The notes: generated from the letters alone by a model not told the origin. A DNA stretch of 64,000 nt from Phytobacter palmae (GCA_900112785.1 FONB01000001.1:402033-466032); one strand, 5' to 3'. Positions 46,138-56,388 are shown, numbered from the stretch's first letter. A program made the numbers and translations.

Positions 46138-46260
46138 AACATAGTGATCGGCTGAAAAAAGCGTCAGGCAGGATTCGCTAATCTTATGGACGAAAATGCT
46201 ATGGGAGGGCAAAGTGTGACCGTGTGCAAAAATTCCATGTGGACATTTTAATCGCCTTTA
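46138..46260. promoter_or_regulatory. araBAD promoter, araI and CRP/araO1 region
   Basis: For araBAD (minus strand) the -10 is TATGTT (46138-46143 complement) and the -35 CTGACG (46162-46167 complement), 18 bp apart. The araI half-sites follow at about 46171-46206 (complement reads TAGCATTTTCGTCCATAAGA), very like E. coli. TGTGACCGTGTGCA at about 46215 is the expected CRP site, and the TGTGGACATTTT block near 46240 corresponds to araO1 and the araC promoter side. The araB-araC gap is 335 bp and is fully regulatory. Confidence 0.8.
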
Positions 46261-46390
46261 TAGACACTTTGGTTGACCCTTTTTAACCCCTTTGCGTCAT
46301 AAAAATGGCGTAATTGCTTTTATCTGGCGGGGTTAAAAGTGACGGTGTTTTCCTTGTGCCTGGTCAAAACGCCTGATTAATGAAAAGCGT

Positions 46391-46412
46391 ATCAATATGG
46401 ACAATTGGTTTC
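46391..46412. promoter_or_regulatory. araO2 looping operator
   Basis: ATCAATATGGACAATTGGTT matches E. coli araO2 almost base for base. It lies in the araC leader about 200 bp from araI, the distance needed for the AraC repression loop. Confidence 0.8.
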
Positions 46413-46439
46413 CTTCCTGATGCCCGGAGTATCGAGTTT

Positions 46440-47285
46440 ATGGCTGAGTCGCAAAATGATCCTCTGTTGCCTGGTTACTCGTTTAACGCCCATCTGGTGG
46501 CGGGGTTGACCCCCATTGAGTCCGAGGGCTATCTCGATTTTTTTATCGATCGTCCGCTGGGAATGAAGGGATACATTCTCAATTTCACCATCCGCGGTGA
46601 GGGAGTCATCAATAACCACGGGAAACAGTACGTTTGCCGCCCCGGCGATATGATTTTGTTTCCGCCGGGAGAAATTCACCACTATGGCCGCCACCCGGAT
46701 GCCAAAGAGTGGTATCACCAGTGGGTCTACTTCCGCCCACGTGCATACTGGCATGAGTGGCTAAACTGGCCGACCATTTTCGCGCAAACCGGTTTCTTTC
46801 GCCCGGAAGATCCCTGGCTGGCGCAGTTTAGCGAGTTATTTGGGCAGATTATCGATGCCGGCCAGAGCGGGGGGCGTTACGCCGAATTGCTGGCGATAAA
46901 TCTGCTCGAGCAACTGTTGTTGCGCCGTATGGATGCCATCAATGAATCTCTGCATCCTCCTCTGGATAACCGCGTGCGTGATGCCTGCCAGTACATTAGC
47001 GATCATCTGGCGGACAACCATTTTGATATCGCCAGCGTCGCGCAACATGTTTGTCTGTCGCCGTCCCGTCTCTCGCACCTGTTCCGTCAGCAATTAGGGG
47101 TGAGCGTGCTGAGCTGGCGCGAAGATCAGCGTATCAGTCAGGCAAAGCTGCTGTTGAGTACTACACGTATGCCGATCGCCAGCGTGGGGCGCAATGTCGG
47201 CTTTGAAGATCAGCTCTATTTCTCGCGTGTCTTTAAAAAATGTACCGGCGCCAGCCCCAGCGAATTTCGTGCAGGATGTGAATAG
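46440..47285 (+). CDS. araC: Arabinose operon regulator AraC
   Basis: AraC represses by looping without arabinose and activates araBAD with it. The start [15 protein letters not shown] gives 281 residues. Seen in order: N-terminal arm, cupin arabinose-binding and dimerisation domain ([17 protein letters not shown]), and a C-terminal pair of helix-turn-helix motifs ([44 protein letters not shown] in two blocks). It ends at FRAGCE, eleven residues short of E. coli AraC; Salmonella AraC has the same short form, so this is not a truncation. A frame from 46380 crosses araO2 and is rejected. Confidence 0.97.
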   Translation: MAESQNDPLLPGYSFNAHLVAGLTPIESEGYLDFFIDRPLGMKGYILNFTIRGEGVINNHGKQYVCRPGDMILFPPGEIHHYGRHPDAKEWYHQWVYFRPRAYWHEWLNWPTIFAQTGFFRPEDPWLAQFSELFGQIIDAGQSGGRYAELLAINLLEQLLLRRMDAINESLHPPLDNRVRDACQYISDHLADNHFDIASVAQHVCLSPSRLSHLFRQQLGVSVLSWREDQRISQAKLLLSTTRMPIASVGRNVGFEDQLYFSRVFKKCTGASPSEFRAGCE

Positions 47286-47412
47286 AGCGTAAAGTTAGGC
47301 AATGAGTGACCCGGCAATCTGTCATAACCGGCAAAATATTCAGATAATTGAAGCTTGACCCTCAGGGTATGCGCCTGGAGAATGCCAGCTTCATTTTTTG
47401 ACCGGAAAACGT

Positions 47413-48177
47413 ATGCAAGCATTGCTGGAACACTTTGTTACCCAATCTACGGCCTACACGCTGATTGCGATTGCGCTCGTGGCTTTCCTGGAGTCGCTGG
47501 CGCTGGTGGGGTTAATTCTTCCCGGCACGGTGATGATGGCGGCACTCGGTGCGCTGATTGGCAGCGGTGACGTGAATTTCTGGCATGCCTGGATGGCGGG
47601 GATTGTGGGGTGCCTGCTGGGGGACTGGATTTCATTCTGGCTCGGCTGGCGTTTCAAAAAGCCGTTGCACCGTTGGTCATTCATTCGCAAGAACAAAGCG
47701 CTGTTGAATAAAACTGAGCATGCGCTGCATCAGCACAGCATGTTCACCATTCTGGTGGGGCGATTTGTGGGACCGACGCGTCCGGTTGTGCCGATGGTCG
47801 CAGGCATGCTTGATTTACCAGTCACGAAATTTATCCCGCCTAACATCCTTGGTTGTCTGCTGTGGCCGCCTTTTTATTTCCTGCCTGGTATTCTGGCGGG
47901 GGCGGCGATTGATATCCCGGCGGGGGAGCAGAGCGGTAATTTTAAATGGTTGCTGCTGCTTGCGGCAGTGCTGCTCTGGCTGGCGTTCTGGATGTGCTGG
48001 CGCCTGTGGCGTAGTGGTAAAGCAGGGCTGGATCGTTTAACGGTCTGGCTGCCGCGTCGTCGATTGTTCTGGCTGGCACCACTGATGATGGTGGGGGCCG
48101 TGTTTGCGGTAACGATCCTGGTTCGCCACCCCTTAATGCCCATCTACCTGTCTATTTTACAAAAAGTGGTTACCTGA
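47413..48177 (+). CDS. yabI: DedA-family membrane protein YabI
   Basis: The 254-residue inner-membrane protein has about six hydrophobic stretches and the DedA/SNARE-associated block ([50 protein letters not shown]). DedA proteins support membrane homeostasis and are candidate lipid scramblases. The start at 47413 matches E. coli MQALLEHF; the upstream Met at 47398 adds five residues. Its stop overlaps the convergent thiQ by 8 bp. Confidence 0.97.
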   Translation: MQALLEHFVTQSTAYTLIAIALVAFLESLALVGLILPGTVMMAALGALIGSGDVNFWHAWMAGIVGCLLGDWISFWLGWRFKKPLHRWSFIRKNKALLNKTEHALHQHSMFTILVGRFVGPTRPVVPMVAGMLDLPVTKFIPPNILGCLLWPPFYFLPGILAGAAIDIPAGEQSGNFKWLLLLAAVLLWLAFWMCWRLWRSGKAGLDRLTVWLPRRRLFWLAPLMMVGAVFAVTILVRHPLMPIYLSILQKVVT

Positions 48178-48865
48178 TCCCAAGCAATGAGGAGACAGGC
48201 GCGTTGCCGCTGAGCAATTCGTCTGTTTTCCCGTCCCAGGCGATACGACCGTCGGCAATCACCAGCGCGCGCGACGCAATGCGGGCGGCATCTTCCACAT
48301 TGTGCGACACCATCAACAGCGTTAACTTCTGGCGATGGCAGACCTCTTTCACCAGTACGAGCATCTCCTGGCGCAGGGCCGGGTCGAGTGCTGAGAAGGG
48401 TTCATCCAGCAAGAGCACAGGTTGTTCACGCACCAGGCAACGGGCCAGTGCCACGCGCTGTCGCTGGCCGCCAGAAAGCTGATCAGGCATGCGGTCAAGT
48501 AACGCATCTAGCCCCATAGTACTGGCAATGGTCTCCAGCTTTGCATTTTGCGCAGAAGAGAGTTTCAGGCCAGGGTTGAGCCCCAGACCAATATTTTGCC
48601 GCACCGTGAGATGAGTAAAGAGGTTGTTCTCCTGAAACAGCATCGACACCGGGCGCCGGGAAGGCGGCGTATTTGTGTGATCGCTATCCTCTATCATGAT
48701 GACGCCGCTGGCCGGAGAGAGAAAACCGGCGATTAAATTCAGTAGCGTACTTTTTCCGGCCCCGCTGGGCCCAAGCACGGCGACTTGTTCACCCTGTTTG
48801 ATCGACAGCGTAAAACGCATGGGTAAATGCTGATACAGCCAGGTTACATCAATCAGTTTTAGCAT
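48170..48865 (-). CDS. thiQ: Thiamine ABC transporter, ATPase
   Basis: ThiQ energises thiamine/TPP uptake by ThiBPQ. The 231-residue ATPase has Walker A (GPSGAGKST), the signature LSGGQRQR, Walker B ([12 protein letters not shown]) and the switch His (MVSHNVEDA). The start at 48865 matches E. coli MLKLTDITWLY; a Met seven codons upstream is inside thiP and is rejected. It overlaps thiP by 17 bp. Confidence 0.98.
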   Translation of the reverse strand: MLKLIDVTWLYQHLPMRFTLSIKQGEQVAVLGPSGAGKSTLLNLIAGFLSPASGVIMIEDSDHTNTPPSRRPVSMLFQENNLFTHLTVRQNIGLGLNPGLKLSSAQNAKLETIASTMGLDALLDRMPDQLSGGQRQRVALARCLVREQPVLLLDEPFSALDPALRQEMLVLVKEVCHRQKLTLLMVSHNVEDAARIASRALVIADGRIAWDGKTDELLSGNAPVSSLLGIR

Positions 48866-50459
48866 GGTGGCCCGGAAGTTTTTCAATAAGGGTGAACAGT
48901 AAAAAGCACAGTAGCAGCAAAATCAGCGCAGTAACCGCACCATCCTGCGTGCGGTAGGAGCCAATTTGCTGATAAAGCCAGAACGGCAGCGTACGGAAAT
49001 CGTCATTGCCAAATAACGCTACGACGCCAAAATCACCAATCGACAGAACACAGGCAAATGCCAGCGCCTGTGCCAAAGGCGCTTTAAGCGCGCGCAGTTC
49101 GATGACCTTTAACCGATTAAAACCCTCAATACCCAGCGACTGACAGAGCAGGCTGTAGCGTGCCGTCACATCACGCATGGGGTTCTCCAGCACTTTCAGG
49201 GCATAAGGAATTGCCATCAGCGCATTGGTGAAAATCACGATGCCATCGGCGGACGAGGGCAGACCGATGCTGTTATTGAGCAGCAGGAAAAAGCCGGTCG
49301 CCAGCACAATACCCGGCATCGCCAGAATCAGCATGCCGCTCATCTCCAGCGCTTGCCCGGCCAGTTGCTGCTGGCGGGCACGTAACTCACGGCTGCTCCA
49401 GAGCAGCATCATGGTCAACGTAACACACAGCAATCCCGCCCCCAGCGCAATGCGTACTGAGGTCCAGATCGCCTGCCAAAGCGCGGGCTGGGCAAGCACA
49501 TGAGAAAGTCTGAGGTTCAGGCCATCGACAATGACCGCCAGCAGGGGCGGCAACAGAAGCAGGAGCGCCAGTACGATGAGCAAGTAGTCGGTGAAACGGC
49601 TAAAAAAGCGATCTTCCGGGTTGCGCCAGCCCTGAATCTGATGGCTGCCAACGGAAATGGCTTTGCTAAGGCGCTGGCTGAGCAGAACCAGACCCAGGCA
49701 ACAGACCATCTGAATTAATGCCAGCAGTGCCGCGCGGCCAGGATCGAAGTCGTAACTCAATGCCTGATAAATTGCCAGTTCAATTGTCGTCGCTTGTGGG
49801 CCACCGCCCAACGACAGCACAGTGGCAAAGCTTGCAAAGCAGAGCATGAAAATAAGGGCCGCGACAGGCGGGATCTGGCGGCGTAGCCATGGCCACTCGA
49901 CATAGCGGAAGAAAGACCAGCCGCGCATACCTAGCTGAGCGGCCAGCTGTCGCTGCTCGCCGGGGATCTGCTCCAGTGTCTGTAGTAGCAGACGGGCGGC
50001 CATCGGCAGGTTAAAAAAGACATGTGCCAGTAGAATGCCGGACAATCCATACGGTGAAAATGTCCAGTCCAGACCTGCCGCGCGAAATGCGGATGCAAGC
50101 CAGCCCTGGCGGCCATAAACACTCAGAATTCCAAATACCCCAACCAGTACCGGGAGGATCAGCGTCATCGCGCACAGGCGCAGCAGGGCAAGACGACCGG
50201 GGAAGCGTCGCCGATAGAGTGCGCGGGCAAGAAAAATGGCCGGTGCGACAGAAAGTAGCGCCGACAAAAAGGCCTGCCAGAAAGAGAAACGCACCACATG
50301 CCACAGATAGCTATCATCAAGGAACACCGCCAGATGGGCCGTCGGAGCGTTGTTCCAGAGTGCGAGAAACGCGGAGAGGGCCACCACCACCATCAGTGTG
50401 GCGGCGGCCATTCCGGGAATCAGCCAGCCGAAGGTTAGCGGCTGACGGCGCGTTGCCAT
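48849..50459 (-). CDS. thiP: Thiamine ABC transporter, permease
   Basis: ThiP is the inner-membrane channel. The 536 residues (same as E. coli) form two homologous halves of about six membrane segments, each with an EAA-type loop ([32 protein letters not shown]). It overlaps thiB by 25 bp at its start and thiQ by 17 bp at its end, so the three are translated together. Confidence 0.98.
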   Translation of the reverse strand: MATRRQPLTFGWLIPGMAAATLMVVVALSAFLALWNNAPTAHLAVFLDDSYLWHVVRFSFWQAFLSALLSVAPAIFLARALYRRRFPGRLALLRLCAMTLILPVLVGVFGILSVYGRQGWLASAFRAAGLDWTFSPYGLSGILLAHVFFNLPMAARLLLQTLEQIPGEQRQLAAQLGMRGWSFFRYVEWPWLRRQIPPVAALIFMLCFASFATVLSLGGGPQATTIELAIYQALSYDFDPGRAALLALIQMVCCLGLVLLSQRLSKAISVGSHQIQGWRNPEDRFFSRFTDYLLIVLALLLLLPPLLAVIVDGLNLRLSHVLAQPALWQAIWTSVRIALGAGLLCVTLTMMLLWSSRELRARQQQLAGQALEMSGMLILAMPGIVLATGFFLLLNNSIGLPSSADGIVIFTNALMAIPYALKVLENPMRDVTARYSLLCQSLGIEGFNRLKVIELRALKAPLAQALAFACVLSIGDFGVVALFGNDDFRTLPFWLYQQIGSYRTQDGAVTALILLLLCFLLFTLIEKLPGHHAKTD

Positions 50460-51418
50460 GCGTTAATCCATTCGCCGCGCTGGGTCGCGACGTCTTGCGG
50501 GGTATATTCCAGCGAGGTCTGTGGTTTCACCAGGGTGTCGAATCCGGCAGGCAGCGAGACATTGCTGATCGGATACATCCAGTTGCCGGTCGGGATGGTA
50601 TTCTGGAATGCCGGAGAGACCATGAATTTCAGGAACTTCTCTGCCAGTTCCGGCTGCTTGCTGGCGGCGGTTCGGGCAGCAACTTCAACCTGCAGGTAAT
50701 GGCCTTCGCTAAAGGCGGCGGCTGCGTAGTTATCTTTCTTCTCTTCAATAATGTGATAGGCCGGAGAAGTGGTATAGCTCAACACCAGGTCGCCTTCCCC
50801 TTTCAGGAACAGACCGTATGCTTCGCTCCAGCCTTTGGTGACGGTCACGGTTTTGGCTGCCAGTTTTTGCCAGGCTTCCGGAGCTTTATCGCCGTAGACT
50901 TTCTGCATCCACAGCAGCAGGCCGAGACCTGGCGTGCTGGTACGCGGATCTTCATAAATTACGCGCCATTTCTGATCGCTTTCCACCAGTTCTTTCAGGC
51001 TCTTCGGCGGGTTTTTCAGTTTATTTTTGTCATACACGAACGCGAACCAGCCGTAATCGAAGGGAACGAAGGTATCGTTTTTCCAGCCGCCGGGCACGGT
51101 AACGGCATCGGCTGAAATTCCGCTTTTAGCGAACAGTTTGGTCTGCGTGGCGGCTTCAAGCAGGTTGTTATCCAGCCCCAGCACGACGTCCGCTTTGCTG
51201 TTTTTACCTTCCATACGCAGGCGGTTAAGCAGTGATACGCCATCTTCCAGCGCGACAAATTTCAACTCACAGTTGCAGTCGGTTTCGAAGGCTTTTTTTA
51301 CCGCTGGTCCCGGCCCCCATTCCGCAGAGAAGGAGTCGTAGGTGTAAACGGTCAGGGTCGGTTTCGCGAAAGCGGGAGCTGCGGCAAGCAGCAGGAATGG
51401 CAGAACTTTTTTAAGCAC
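50435..51418 (-). CDS. thiB: Thiamine ABC transporter, periplasmic binding protein
   Basis: ThiB captures thiamine, TMP and TPP in the periplasm. The start is GTG at 51418 (LKKVLPFLLL signal peptide, cleaved after AFA), after GAGG, giving 327 residues as in E. coli. An ATG four codons upstream exists, but GTG with this spacing is better. Conserved blocks include LTVYTYDSF, GLDNNLL, YDKNKLKNPP and TSPAYHI. Expression is controlled by the TPP riboswitch just upstream. Confidence 0.97.
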   Translation of the reverse strand: MLKKVLPFLLLAAAPAFAKPTLTVYTYDSFSAEWGPGPAVKKAFETDCNCELKFVALEDGVSLLNRLRMEGKNSKADVVLGLDNNLLEAATQTKLFAKSGISADAVTVPGGWKNDTFVPFDYGWFAFVYDKNKLKNPPKSLKELVESDQKWRVIYEDPRTSTPGLGLLLWMQKVYGDKAPEAWQKLAAKTVTVTKGWSEAYGLFLKGEGDLVLSYTTSPAYHIIEEKKDNYAAAAFSEGHYLQVEVAARTAASKQPELAEKFLKFMVSPAFQNTIPTGNWMYPISNVSLPAGFDTLVKPQTSLEYTPQDVATQRGEWINAWQRAVSR

Positions 51419-51468
51419 TTTGCACCTCAAAAATGGGTGGCAAAGAGGATTTTAAGCGATAGCCTCAA

Positions 51469-51549
51469 ATCCCTTCGCCGGCGTTATCCGGATCAGGTTC
51501 GACGGGTATTTTCTCAGCACACGCTTTTGGCGCAGCACCCCGTTGAGCA
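51469..51549 (-). promoter_or_regulatory. TPP riboswitch (thi-box) of thiBPQ
   Basis: Read on the minus strand the leader has the full THI-box: GGGGTGC, then GCTGAGA, ATACCC, GAACCTGATC, GGATAA and CGAAGGGA in the right order. It ends about 50 bases before the thiB start. In E. coli the equivalent element represses thiBPQ when TPP is bound, most likely by hiding the ribosome-binding site. Confidence 0.93.
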
Positions 51550-51628
51550 CCGCGCCATTGTAATGATTTTGTAAGTTTTCTCAAAGCGCCCCTTCATCAT
51601 TCAGCAGGAAGAGCCAGAAACTCTATGA

Positions 51629-53284
51629 TTACGGGTCGGGCGGGGCGAACCATGCGGATTTGAAGTCAAACCAGCCAAGGGTGTTCATCCGCAGGCCGCG
51701 CATACTGCGCTGACCCTGAATCCGCAGCCAGTGGTGAATCAGCGGAACCATGGTTTTGCTTGCCAGTAACTGCTGACACCAGACGGCCAGATTCATATCT
51801 CCGGCGCGCCAGCGCTCAGCATCGGCCTGCCAGTCCAGCGGAACGCAGTGTTGAATCAGCGGAACTTCATACAAATGCGTGAAGAGGGAGAAATCGAGTG
51901 GCAGCGTGAAGTTGGCACTATTGAGCCAGATATCGCTGATGATATCGCCCCGGTGCCACTCCTCGTAATCCACCTCTTGTATCTCCAGTCGCACGTCATG
52001 TTGCGCCAGTAGCTTGCTCATGGTGTTGGCAATGGCTTTGTGCTCGTTATGATCGCGGTAGAAGGTCAGAGTGAGCGATTCCAGCCCCGCTGGTTTTTCA
52101 CCACTCCCGGGGCGCGCATGGTGCCAGCGTGGCAGAAGGCCGTACGCCGGAAACCAGTACTGCTGATAATGTTCTTCTGCATGGTAGAGCAGCCGGGTGG
52201 GTGAGAGAACCTGACTTACCCAGTCGCGAACGGCCTGGTTTGCTCCCCGATGCGAGCGTGCGTCGAAGAGTAAATAATAGCAGCCCTCTTCAAGGCGGCT
52301 TTCGACTGCTTTTTCGCCGTCGGTTGGCCCGTCGATGGTCAGACCTCCGTTAGGTTCATCACCAATTTCCGGCAGCACCCAGACGTTAACTTCATCAATA
52401 AGCGCGCGATAACCGAAGTAATCATCAAATGCGTGGATTTTCAGCTGGTTATTGTTATTGCGGGTGACCGCATAAGGCCCGGTGCCGACAGGATGGCTGG
52501 AGAAATTAGCCATTGAGCTCCACTCCTGCGGCAGGATCATCGCGGGCACATGCCCCATTAGCCAGGGCAGCCAGTTGTCCGGCTGCGACAGATGAATATC
52601 CAGCGTCCAGGGCGTCGGTGAGACAACCTGAGTGATATGCGAATAGAGCGGCAGCGTACAGACGCGATCGAGAGAAGCAATGACATCGCGCATTTCGAGT
52701 TCACGGCCATGGTGAAAATGGATGCCGGGACGTAAATAAAAACGCCAGTGAAGCGGCGTGATCGCTTTCCAGTGATGCGCGATATCGGCTTCGAGTTCCC
52801 CATTTTCCTCATTTATGCGTGTCAGTGCGCTAAAAATCTGCCGGGCCATGTGGGTTTCAGATCGTCGCAGCGCAGTACCTGGCAGCAGATTACGCAGCGG
52901 ACGGTAGTACAAAACCCGCAGAATATGCCGCCCCTGGCGGAAGCTGCGGCCTAAATGCGAGATCAGCATCTGGCGGACTGCGCTCTTATCACCCACCAGT
53001 TGAACCAGTTGCTCGATACGATCCTGTTCCAGCAAGTCCTCTGCGCGCTGTTGTTGTAAGGCGAGGCCTGTATAGAGAAAAGTCAGGCGCGAACGCTTGC
53101 CACGACCGGCTTCCGCCTCCCAGGTCAGCCAGCCGCGCTCTTGCATGGTATTGAGCAGAGTGCGCATATGGCGACGGGAACAGCTCAGCAGATCGGCCAA
53201 CTCATTGAGCGTTGTCTCCTGAGATTTCCCGTCGCAACATTGCCACAAACGAATGAATTGTTGCTGCAGGCGACCTGACGACAT
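51629..53284 (-). CDS. sgrR: Sugar-phosphate stress regulator SgrR
   Basis: SgrR activates the SgrS small RNA when glucose phosphate accumulates. The 551-residue protein equals the E. coli length: an N-terminal winged helix ([20 protein letters not shown], about residues 25-44) and a large C-terminal solute-binding-protein domain (SBP_bac_5, about 160-550). It is divergent from sgrS across about 65 bp that should carry both promoters and the SgrR sites. Confidence 0.97.
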   Translation of the reverse strand: MSSGRLQQQFIRLWQCCDGKSQETTLNELADLLSCSRRHMRTLLNTMQERGWLTWEAEAGRGKRSRLTFLYTGLALQQQRAEDLLEQDRIEQLVQLVGDKSAVRQMLISHLGRSFRQGRHILRVLYYRPLRNLLPGTALRRSETHMARQIFSALTRINEENGELEADIAHHWKAITPLHWRFYLRPGIHFHHGRELEMRDVIASLDRVCTLPLYSHITQVVSPTPWTLDIHLSQPDNWLPWLMGHVPAMILPQEWSSMANFSSHPVGTGPYAVTRNNNNQLKIHAFDDYFGYRALIDEVNVWVLPEIGDEPNGGLTIDGPTDGEKAVESRLEEGCYYLLFDARSHRGANQAVRDWVSQVLSPTRLLYHAEEHYQQYWFPAYGLLPRWHHARPGSGEKPAGLESLTLTFYRDHNEHKAIANTMSKLLAQHDVRLEIQEVDYEEWHRGDIISDIWLNSANFTLPLDFSLFTHLYEVPLIQHCVPLDWQADAERWRAGDMNLAVWCQQLLASKTMVPLIHHWLRIQGQRSMRGLRMNTLGWFDFKSAWFAPPDP

Positions 53285-53351
53285 AAAAGGGGAACTCCTG
53301 ATGAAAAGTCAGCAATTTATTTATCCCTATATTAAGCCAATAATCTTCCGT

Positions 53352-53597
53352 GATGAAGCGAGGAGGTGGCTATGAAGAGATCGTCTACACCGCAATTTTA
53401 CTTAGCGTATTTTCGCGCGACGCAGGATACGTCCCGCTTCTTTCGTCTGAGTACGAAACAGCGGCTGAAAATGCTTGAAGAATTAATGCAGTGGGAAGTG
53501 ACAGTCCCGGTCTCTGAACCCTGAAACGCGTCCATCATGTGTGACTGAGTATTGGTGCTAATCACCACGCCAGCAGTTATTATCTGCTGGCTTTTTT
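53352..53597 (+). ncRNA. sgrS: SgrS small regulatory RNA (dual-function, encodes SgrT)
   Basis: The 5' end is set by GATGAAGCGAGGAGG, like E. coli SgrS. The pairing region GTGTGACTGAGTATTGGTG (about 53539-53557) is the conserved seed for ptsG mRNA, followed by the small stem TGGTG/CACCA and the terminator GCCAGCAG/CTGCTGGC (53569-53591) with six T. SgrS with Hfq blocks ptsG and manXYZ translation and stabilises yigL during sugar-phosphate stress. The RNA is about 246 nt (E. coli 227) and the T-run (six, then CG) is shorter than in E. coli. A TAATCT -10 lies at 53341. Confidence 0.9.
53372..53524 (+). CDS. sgrT: SgrT, inhibitor of glucose PTS transport
   Basis: A 50-codon frame inside SgrS starts at ATG 53372 after AGGAGG and ends at TGA 53524. 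The C-terminal half (KQRLKMLEELMQW) matches the conserved core of SgrT, the peptide that inhibits PtsG activity; the N-terminal half (MKRSSTPQFYLAYFRATQ) shares only the FY..YF spacing. It is about seven residues longer than E. coli SgrT. Confidence 0.85.
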   Translation: MKRSSTPQFYLAYFRATQDTSRFFRLSTKQRLKMLEELMQWEVTVPVSEP

Positions 53598-53624
53598 CGT
53601 TTCTTTCGCATGCAAGGGATCTTT

Positions 53625-54803
53625 ATGCTCTGGTTAGTCACGATGGGACGTCGCCTTAACGGTGTCTTCGTCGCTTTTATGGTCGTCGCGTTTATGATCG
53701 GTGTTGCCGGTGCTTTGCAGGCCCCAACGCTGAGCCTGTTTCTGAGTCGCGAGGTGGGGGCGCAACCGTTTTGGGTTGGACTGTTTTATACCGTTAACGC
53801 CATTGCCGGGATCCTGGTCAGCCTTGGGCTGGCAAAGCGCTCTGACCAGCAGGGCGATCGCAAAAAACTGATTATGTTTTGCTGTCTGATGGCGGTGGGT
53901 AACGCCCTTCTGTTTGCTTTCAATCGCCATTATCTGACCTTGATCACCTGTGGCGTGATGCTGGCGTCGCTGGCAAGTACTGCTATGCCGCAACTCTTCG
54001 CGCTGGCACGGGAATACGCGGACAGCTCGGCGCGTGAAGTGGTGATGTTCAGCTCCATCATGCGTGCGCAAATTTCAGTGGCATGGGTTGTTGGCCCGCC
54101 AATGGCCTTTATGCTGGCGCTCAACTACGGCTTTACCGCTATGTACTCGATTGCCGCCGGTATCTTCGTTATCAGTCTGGTGCTGGTGGCTTTGTGGTTG
54201 CCCTCTGTGAAGCGGATTGAGCAGCCTGCGGATATTGCCGTCACAGAGGTCAGCGGCTGGAGCAATAAAAATGTGCGTATGTTGTTTATCGCCTCGACGA
54301 TGATGTGGACCTGCAACACGATGTACATCATTGATATGCCGCTGTGGATAAGCAGCGAGCTTGCTCTACCGGACAGTCTGGCCGGGGTGTTAATGGGAAC
54401 GGCCGCAGGGCTGGAGATTCCGGCGATGATCCTTGCGGGTTACTATGTTAAGCGCTTTGGTAAACGCAAGATGATGGTCAGCGCGGTGGCGGCGGGTGTG
54501 CTCTTTTATGTGGGGCTTATCCTGTTCCACAGCCGTGAAGCGTTGCTTGGTTTGCAGATCTTCAACGCTATCTTTATTGGAATTATTGCCGGTATAGGCA
54601 TGTTATGGTTCCAGGATCTCATGCCAGGCCGCGCCGGGTCCGCGACGACGCTGTTCACCAACAGTATCTCTACGGGAGTGATCCTCGCCGGGGTTATACA
54701 GGGCGCACTGGCGCAAAGCTTCGGCCATGCGAAGGTTTACTGGGTGATTGCGATGCTCTCGCTGATAACGCTCTTTTTGACCAGCCGGGTCAAGGACGTC
54801 TGA
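53625..54803 (+). CDS. setA: Sugar efflux transporter SetA
   Basis: SetA is an MFS exporter (392 residues, as in E. coli) of glucose, lactose and analogues, acting with SgrS in sugar-phosphate stress. It has about 12 membrane segments and SET-family blocks GALQAPTLSLFLSREVG, MPQLFALAREYAD and GPPMAFMLALNYGF. The start at 53625 follows AAGGGA; a Met five codons earlier lies beside the sgrS terminator. It can be cotranscribed with sgrS by read-through, as in E. coli. Confidence 0.97.
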   Translation: MLWLVTMGRRLNGVFVAFMVVAFMIGVAGALQAPTLSLFLSREVGAQPFWVGLFYTVNAIAGILVSLGLAKRSDQQGDRKKLIMFCCLMAVGNALLFAFNRHYLTLITCGVMLASLASTAMPQLFALAREYADSSAREVVMFSSIMRAQISVAWVVGPPMAFMLALNYGFTAMYSIAAGIFVISLVLVALWLPSVKRIEQPADIAVTEVSGWSNKNVRMLFIASTMMWTCNTMYIIDMPLWISSELALPDSLAGVLMGTAAGLEIPAMILAGYYVKRFGKRKMMVSAVAAGVLFYVGLILFHSREALLGLQIFNAIFIGIIAGIGMLWFQDLMPGRAGSATTLFTNSISTGVILAGVIQGALAQSFGHAKVYWVIAMLSLITLFLTSRVKDV

Positions 54804-54814
54804 TGTGAAAAGCC

Positions 54815-54840
54815 GCTCCCGGTAGGCTGTTGCCGGGAGC
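54815..54840 (-). terminator. Hairpin between setA and the ACS permease gene
   Basis: GCTCCCGG (54815-54822) pairs with CCGGGAGC (54833-54840). On the minus strand it is followed by GGCTTTTC, so it mainly ends the permease gene; it may also stop setA transcripts. Confidence 0.65.
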
Positions 54841-54846
54841 AGAGGG

Positions 54847-56157
54847 TTATTTCAATTCAATGCGTTTGATATCGCCAATGATGAAAATATAAGCGACAAC
54901 GCCAATCAGTGCCGTCAGGCCAATATAGATAAGTGCATAGAAAAAATTCCCGGTACCGGAGATAATAAAGCCAATAATCAGCGGTGTAATAATAGACGCC
55001 ATGTTTGCGCAAAAATTAAAAATCCCACCCGTCAGCCCCGCCATGTTTTTTGGAGCAATGTCGGAAATTAACGTCCAGCCTAGCCCAACCATCCCCTGAC
55101 CGAAAAAGGCAACGGACATAATCACAATCACCAGCGTATTATTCGATACCCAATTCGCTGAGATAATAAAACTGGAGAGCAGCAGACCGGAGATGATCGG
55201 TAGTTTTCTGCTGACATTTACAGATGCAGTCTTTTTTAATAACTTATCTGAAATCCATCCGCCAAAAATGATGCCCACCGCCGCCGAGAGAAACGGCCAG
55301 GTCGCAAAAAAACCGACGTGCAGCCACGGGAGATGCCGCTCGTGAGCGAGGTAGGTGGGAAACCATGTCAGAAAGAACACCAGCGTGGTGTTACCTGCAA
55401 ATTGCCCTAAGCTAGCGCCAATGACCTGCCGACAGCACAGCAGTTTTTTTGCATCCGGCCAGTTAAAGGGGATGTTTTCACTGTTTTTATCTTTATTTCC
55501 AACGCCAATGTATTCCAGCTCTTCTTTGTTTGCTGTTGTTGATTCATGGGGCTCTTTATAAAATTTCCACCATACAAACGTAAATGCAATACCAAGTGCG
55601 CCGGTGATAAAAAATAATGTTCTCCAGCCATGGTGTTCAAGTATTAAAAATAAAATGGGGGAGAAAGCAGCCAGGCCAATATATTCTCCGACGGTATAGG
55701 TCGCTGTTGCCCGGGCGCGTTCATGTTGTGGAAACCATGTTCCTACGACGCGGCTGTTAACCGGGAAACAAGGCGCTTCACTGATCCCCAGGCCTAAACG
55801 GAATAGCAACAGAGATTTTAATCCTACCGAAAAACTTTGCAGTAAGGTAAAAGTTGACCAGAAAAAAATAGAAAGGGCGTAGGTTATTTTGTTTCCGAAG
55901 CGATCTAAGAACATTCCTCCGGGAATTTGTGCCAGTGCGTAGGTCCAGGCAAAGGCGGAGAAGACGATACCCATCATGGCGGGATCGATATGGATCTCAT
56001 TGCTTAATGCCGGAGCGACAATACCCAGGATGGTACGATCCAGATAATTGATCATCGTACCAACAGACAATAACAATAAAATTACAATTCGCGCTTTGGT
56101 TCGTTTCTGCTGGCCTGCTAATGGCACAGCATTCTCCTGGCTGATACTTGTCCTCAT
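54847..56157 (-). CDS. MFS permease, anion:cation symporter family
   Basis: The 436-residue protein has about 12 membrane segments and ACS/phthalate-permease signatures (MINYLDRTILGIVAPAL; AQIPGGMFLDRFG; GISEAPCFPVNSRVVGTWFP). Relatives carry hexuronates, galactonate, glucarate and other organic anions. It is divergent from a LysR gene 231 bp away and its lone orientation suggests control by that regulator. Given the enzymes beyond, quinate or shikimate is a reasonable substrate guess (inference). Confidence 0.87.
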   Translation of the reverse strand: MRTSISQENAVPLAGQQKRTKARIVILLLLSVGTMINYLDRTILGIVAPALSNEIHIDPAMMGIVFSAFAWTYALAQIPGGMFLDRFGNKITYALSIFFWSTFTLLQSFSVGLKSLLLFRLGLGISEAPCFPVNSRVVGTWFPQHERARATATYTVGEYIGLAAFSPILFLILEHHGWRTLFFITGALGIAFTFVWWKFYKEPHESTTANKEELEYIGVGNKDKNSENIPFNWPDAKKLLCCRQVIGASLGQFAGNTTLVFFLTWFPTYLAHERHLPWLHVGFFATWPFLSAAVGIIFGGWISDKLLKKTASVNVSRKLPIISGLLLSSFIISANWVSNNTLVIVIMSVAFFGQGMVGLGWTLISDIAPKNMAGLTGGIFNFCANMASIITPLIIGFIISGTGNFFYALIYIGLTALIGVVAYIFIIGDIKRIELK

Positions 56158-56188
56158 GTTAGTTTCCTTTAATATTTAAAATATTTTT

Positions 56189-56206
56189 GCATATTACTCA
56201 ATATGC
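56189..56206. promoter_or_regulatory. Perfect inverted repeat upstream of the ACS permease
   Basis: GCATATT (56189-56195), four bases and AATATGC (56200-56206) form a perfect seven-bp dyad 32 bp before the permease start on the minus strand. A LysR or other operator is plausible. Confidence 0.45.
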
Positions 56207-56335
56207 AGAAATACTTTAGCTTTCCTCTCTTTATTTTCACGCTATAAACTAACAGTTAACATATTATTCACCACATCATATGAATATTTGATATTGTCCA
56301 GGAAATGATGTTTTACCTCCTGAGGGTTATCTCTG

Positions 56336-56375
56336 TTGTGCTATATTTAACACAATGCATTTAATTTTATATTAT
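56336..56375 (+). promoter_or_regulatory. Candidate LysR promoter with overlapping dyad
   Basis: TTAACA (56347-56352), a 17-bp spacer and TATTAT (56370-56375) lie 13 bp before the LysR ATG, giving an almost leaderless mRNA. The inverted repeat TTGTG (56336-56340) / CACAA (56351-56355) overlaps the -35, as expected for autorepression. Confidence 0.45.
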
Positions 56376-56388
56376 ACGGTCAAAAATA

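Noticed and set aside
47250-47285. Truncated araC
   Set aside because: The protein ends eleven residues before the E. coli C-terminus, but Salmonella AraC is naturally 281 residues and both helix-turn-helix motifs are complete.
50024-51115. 363-codon plus-strand frame across thiP and thiB
   Set aside because: It is antisense to two conserved, overlapping transport genes and its translation has no domain signature.
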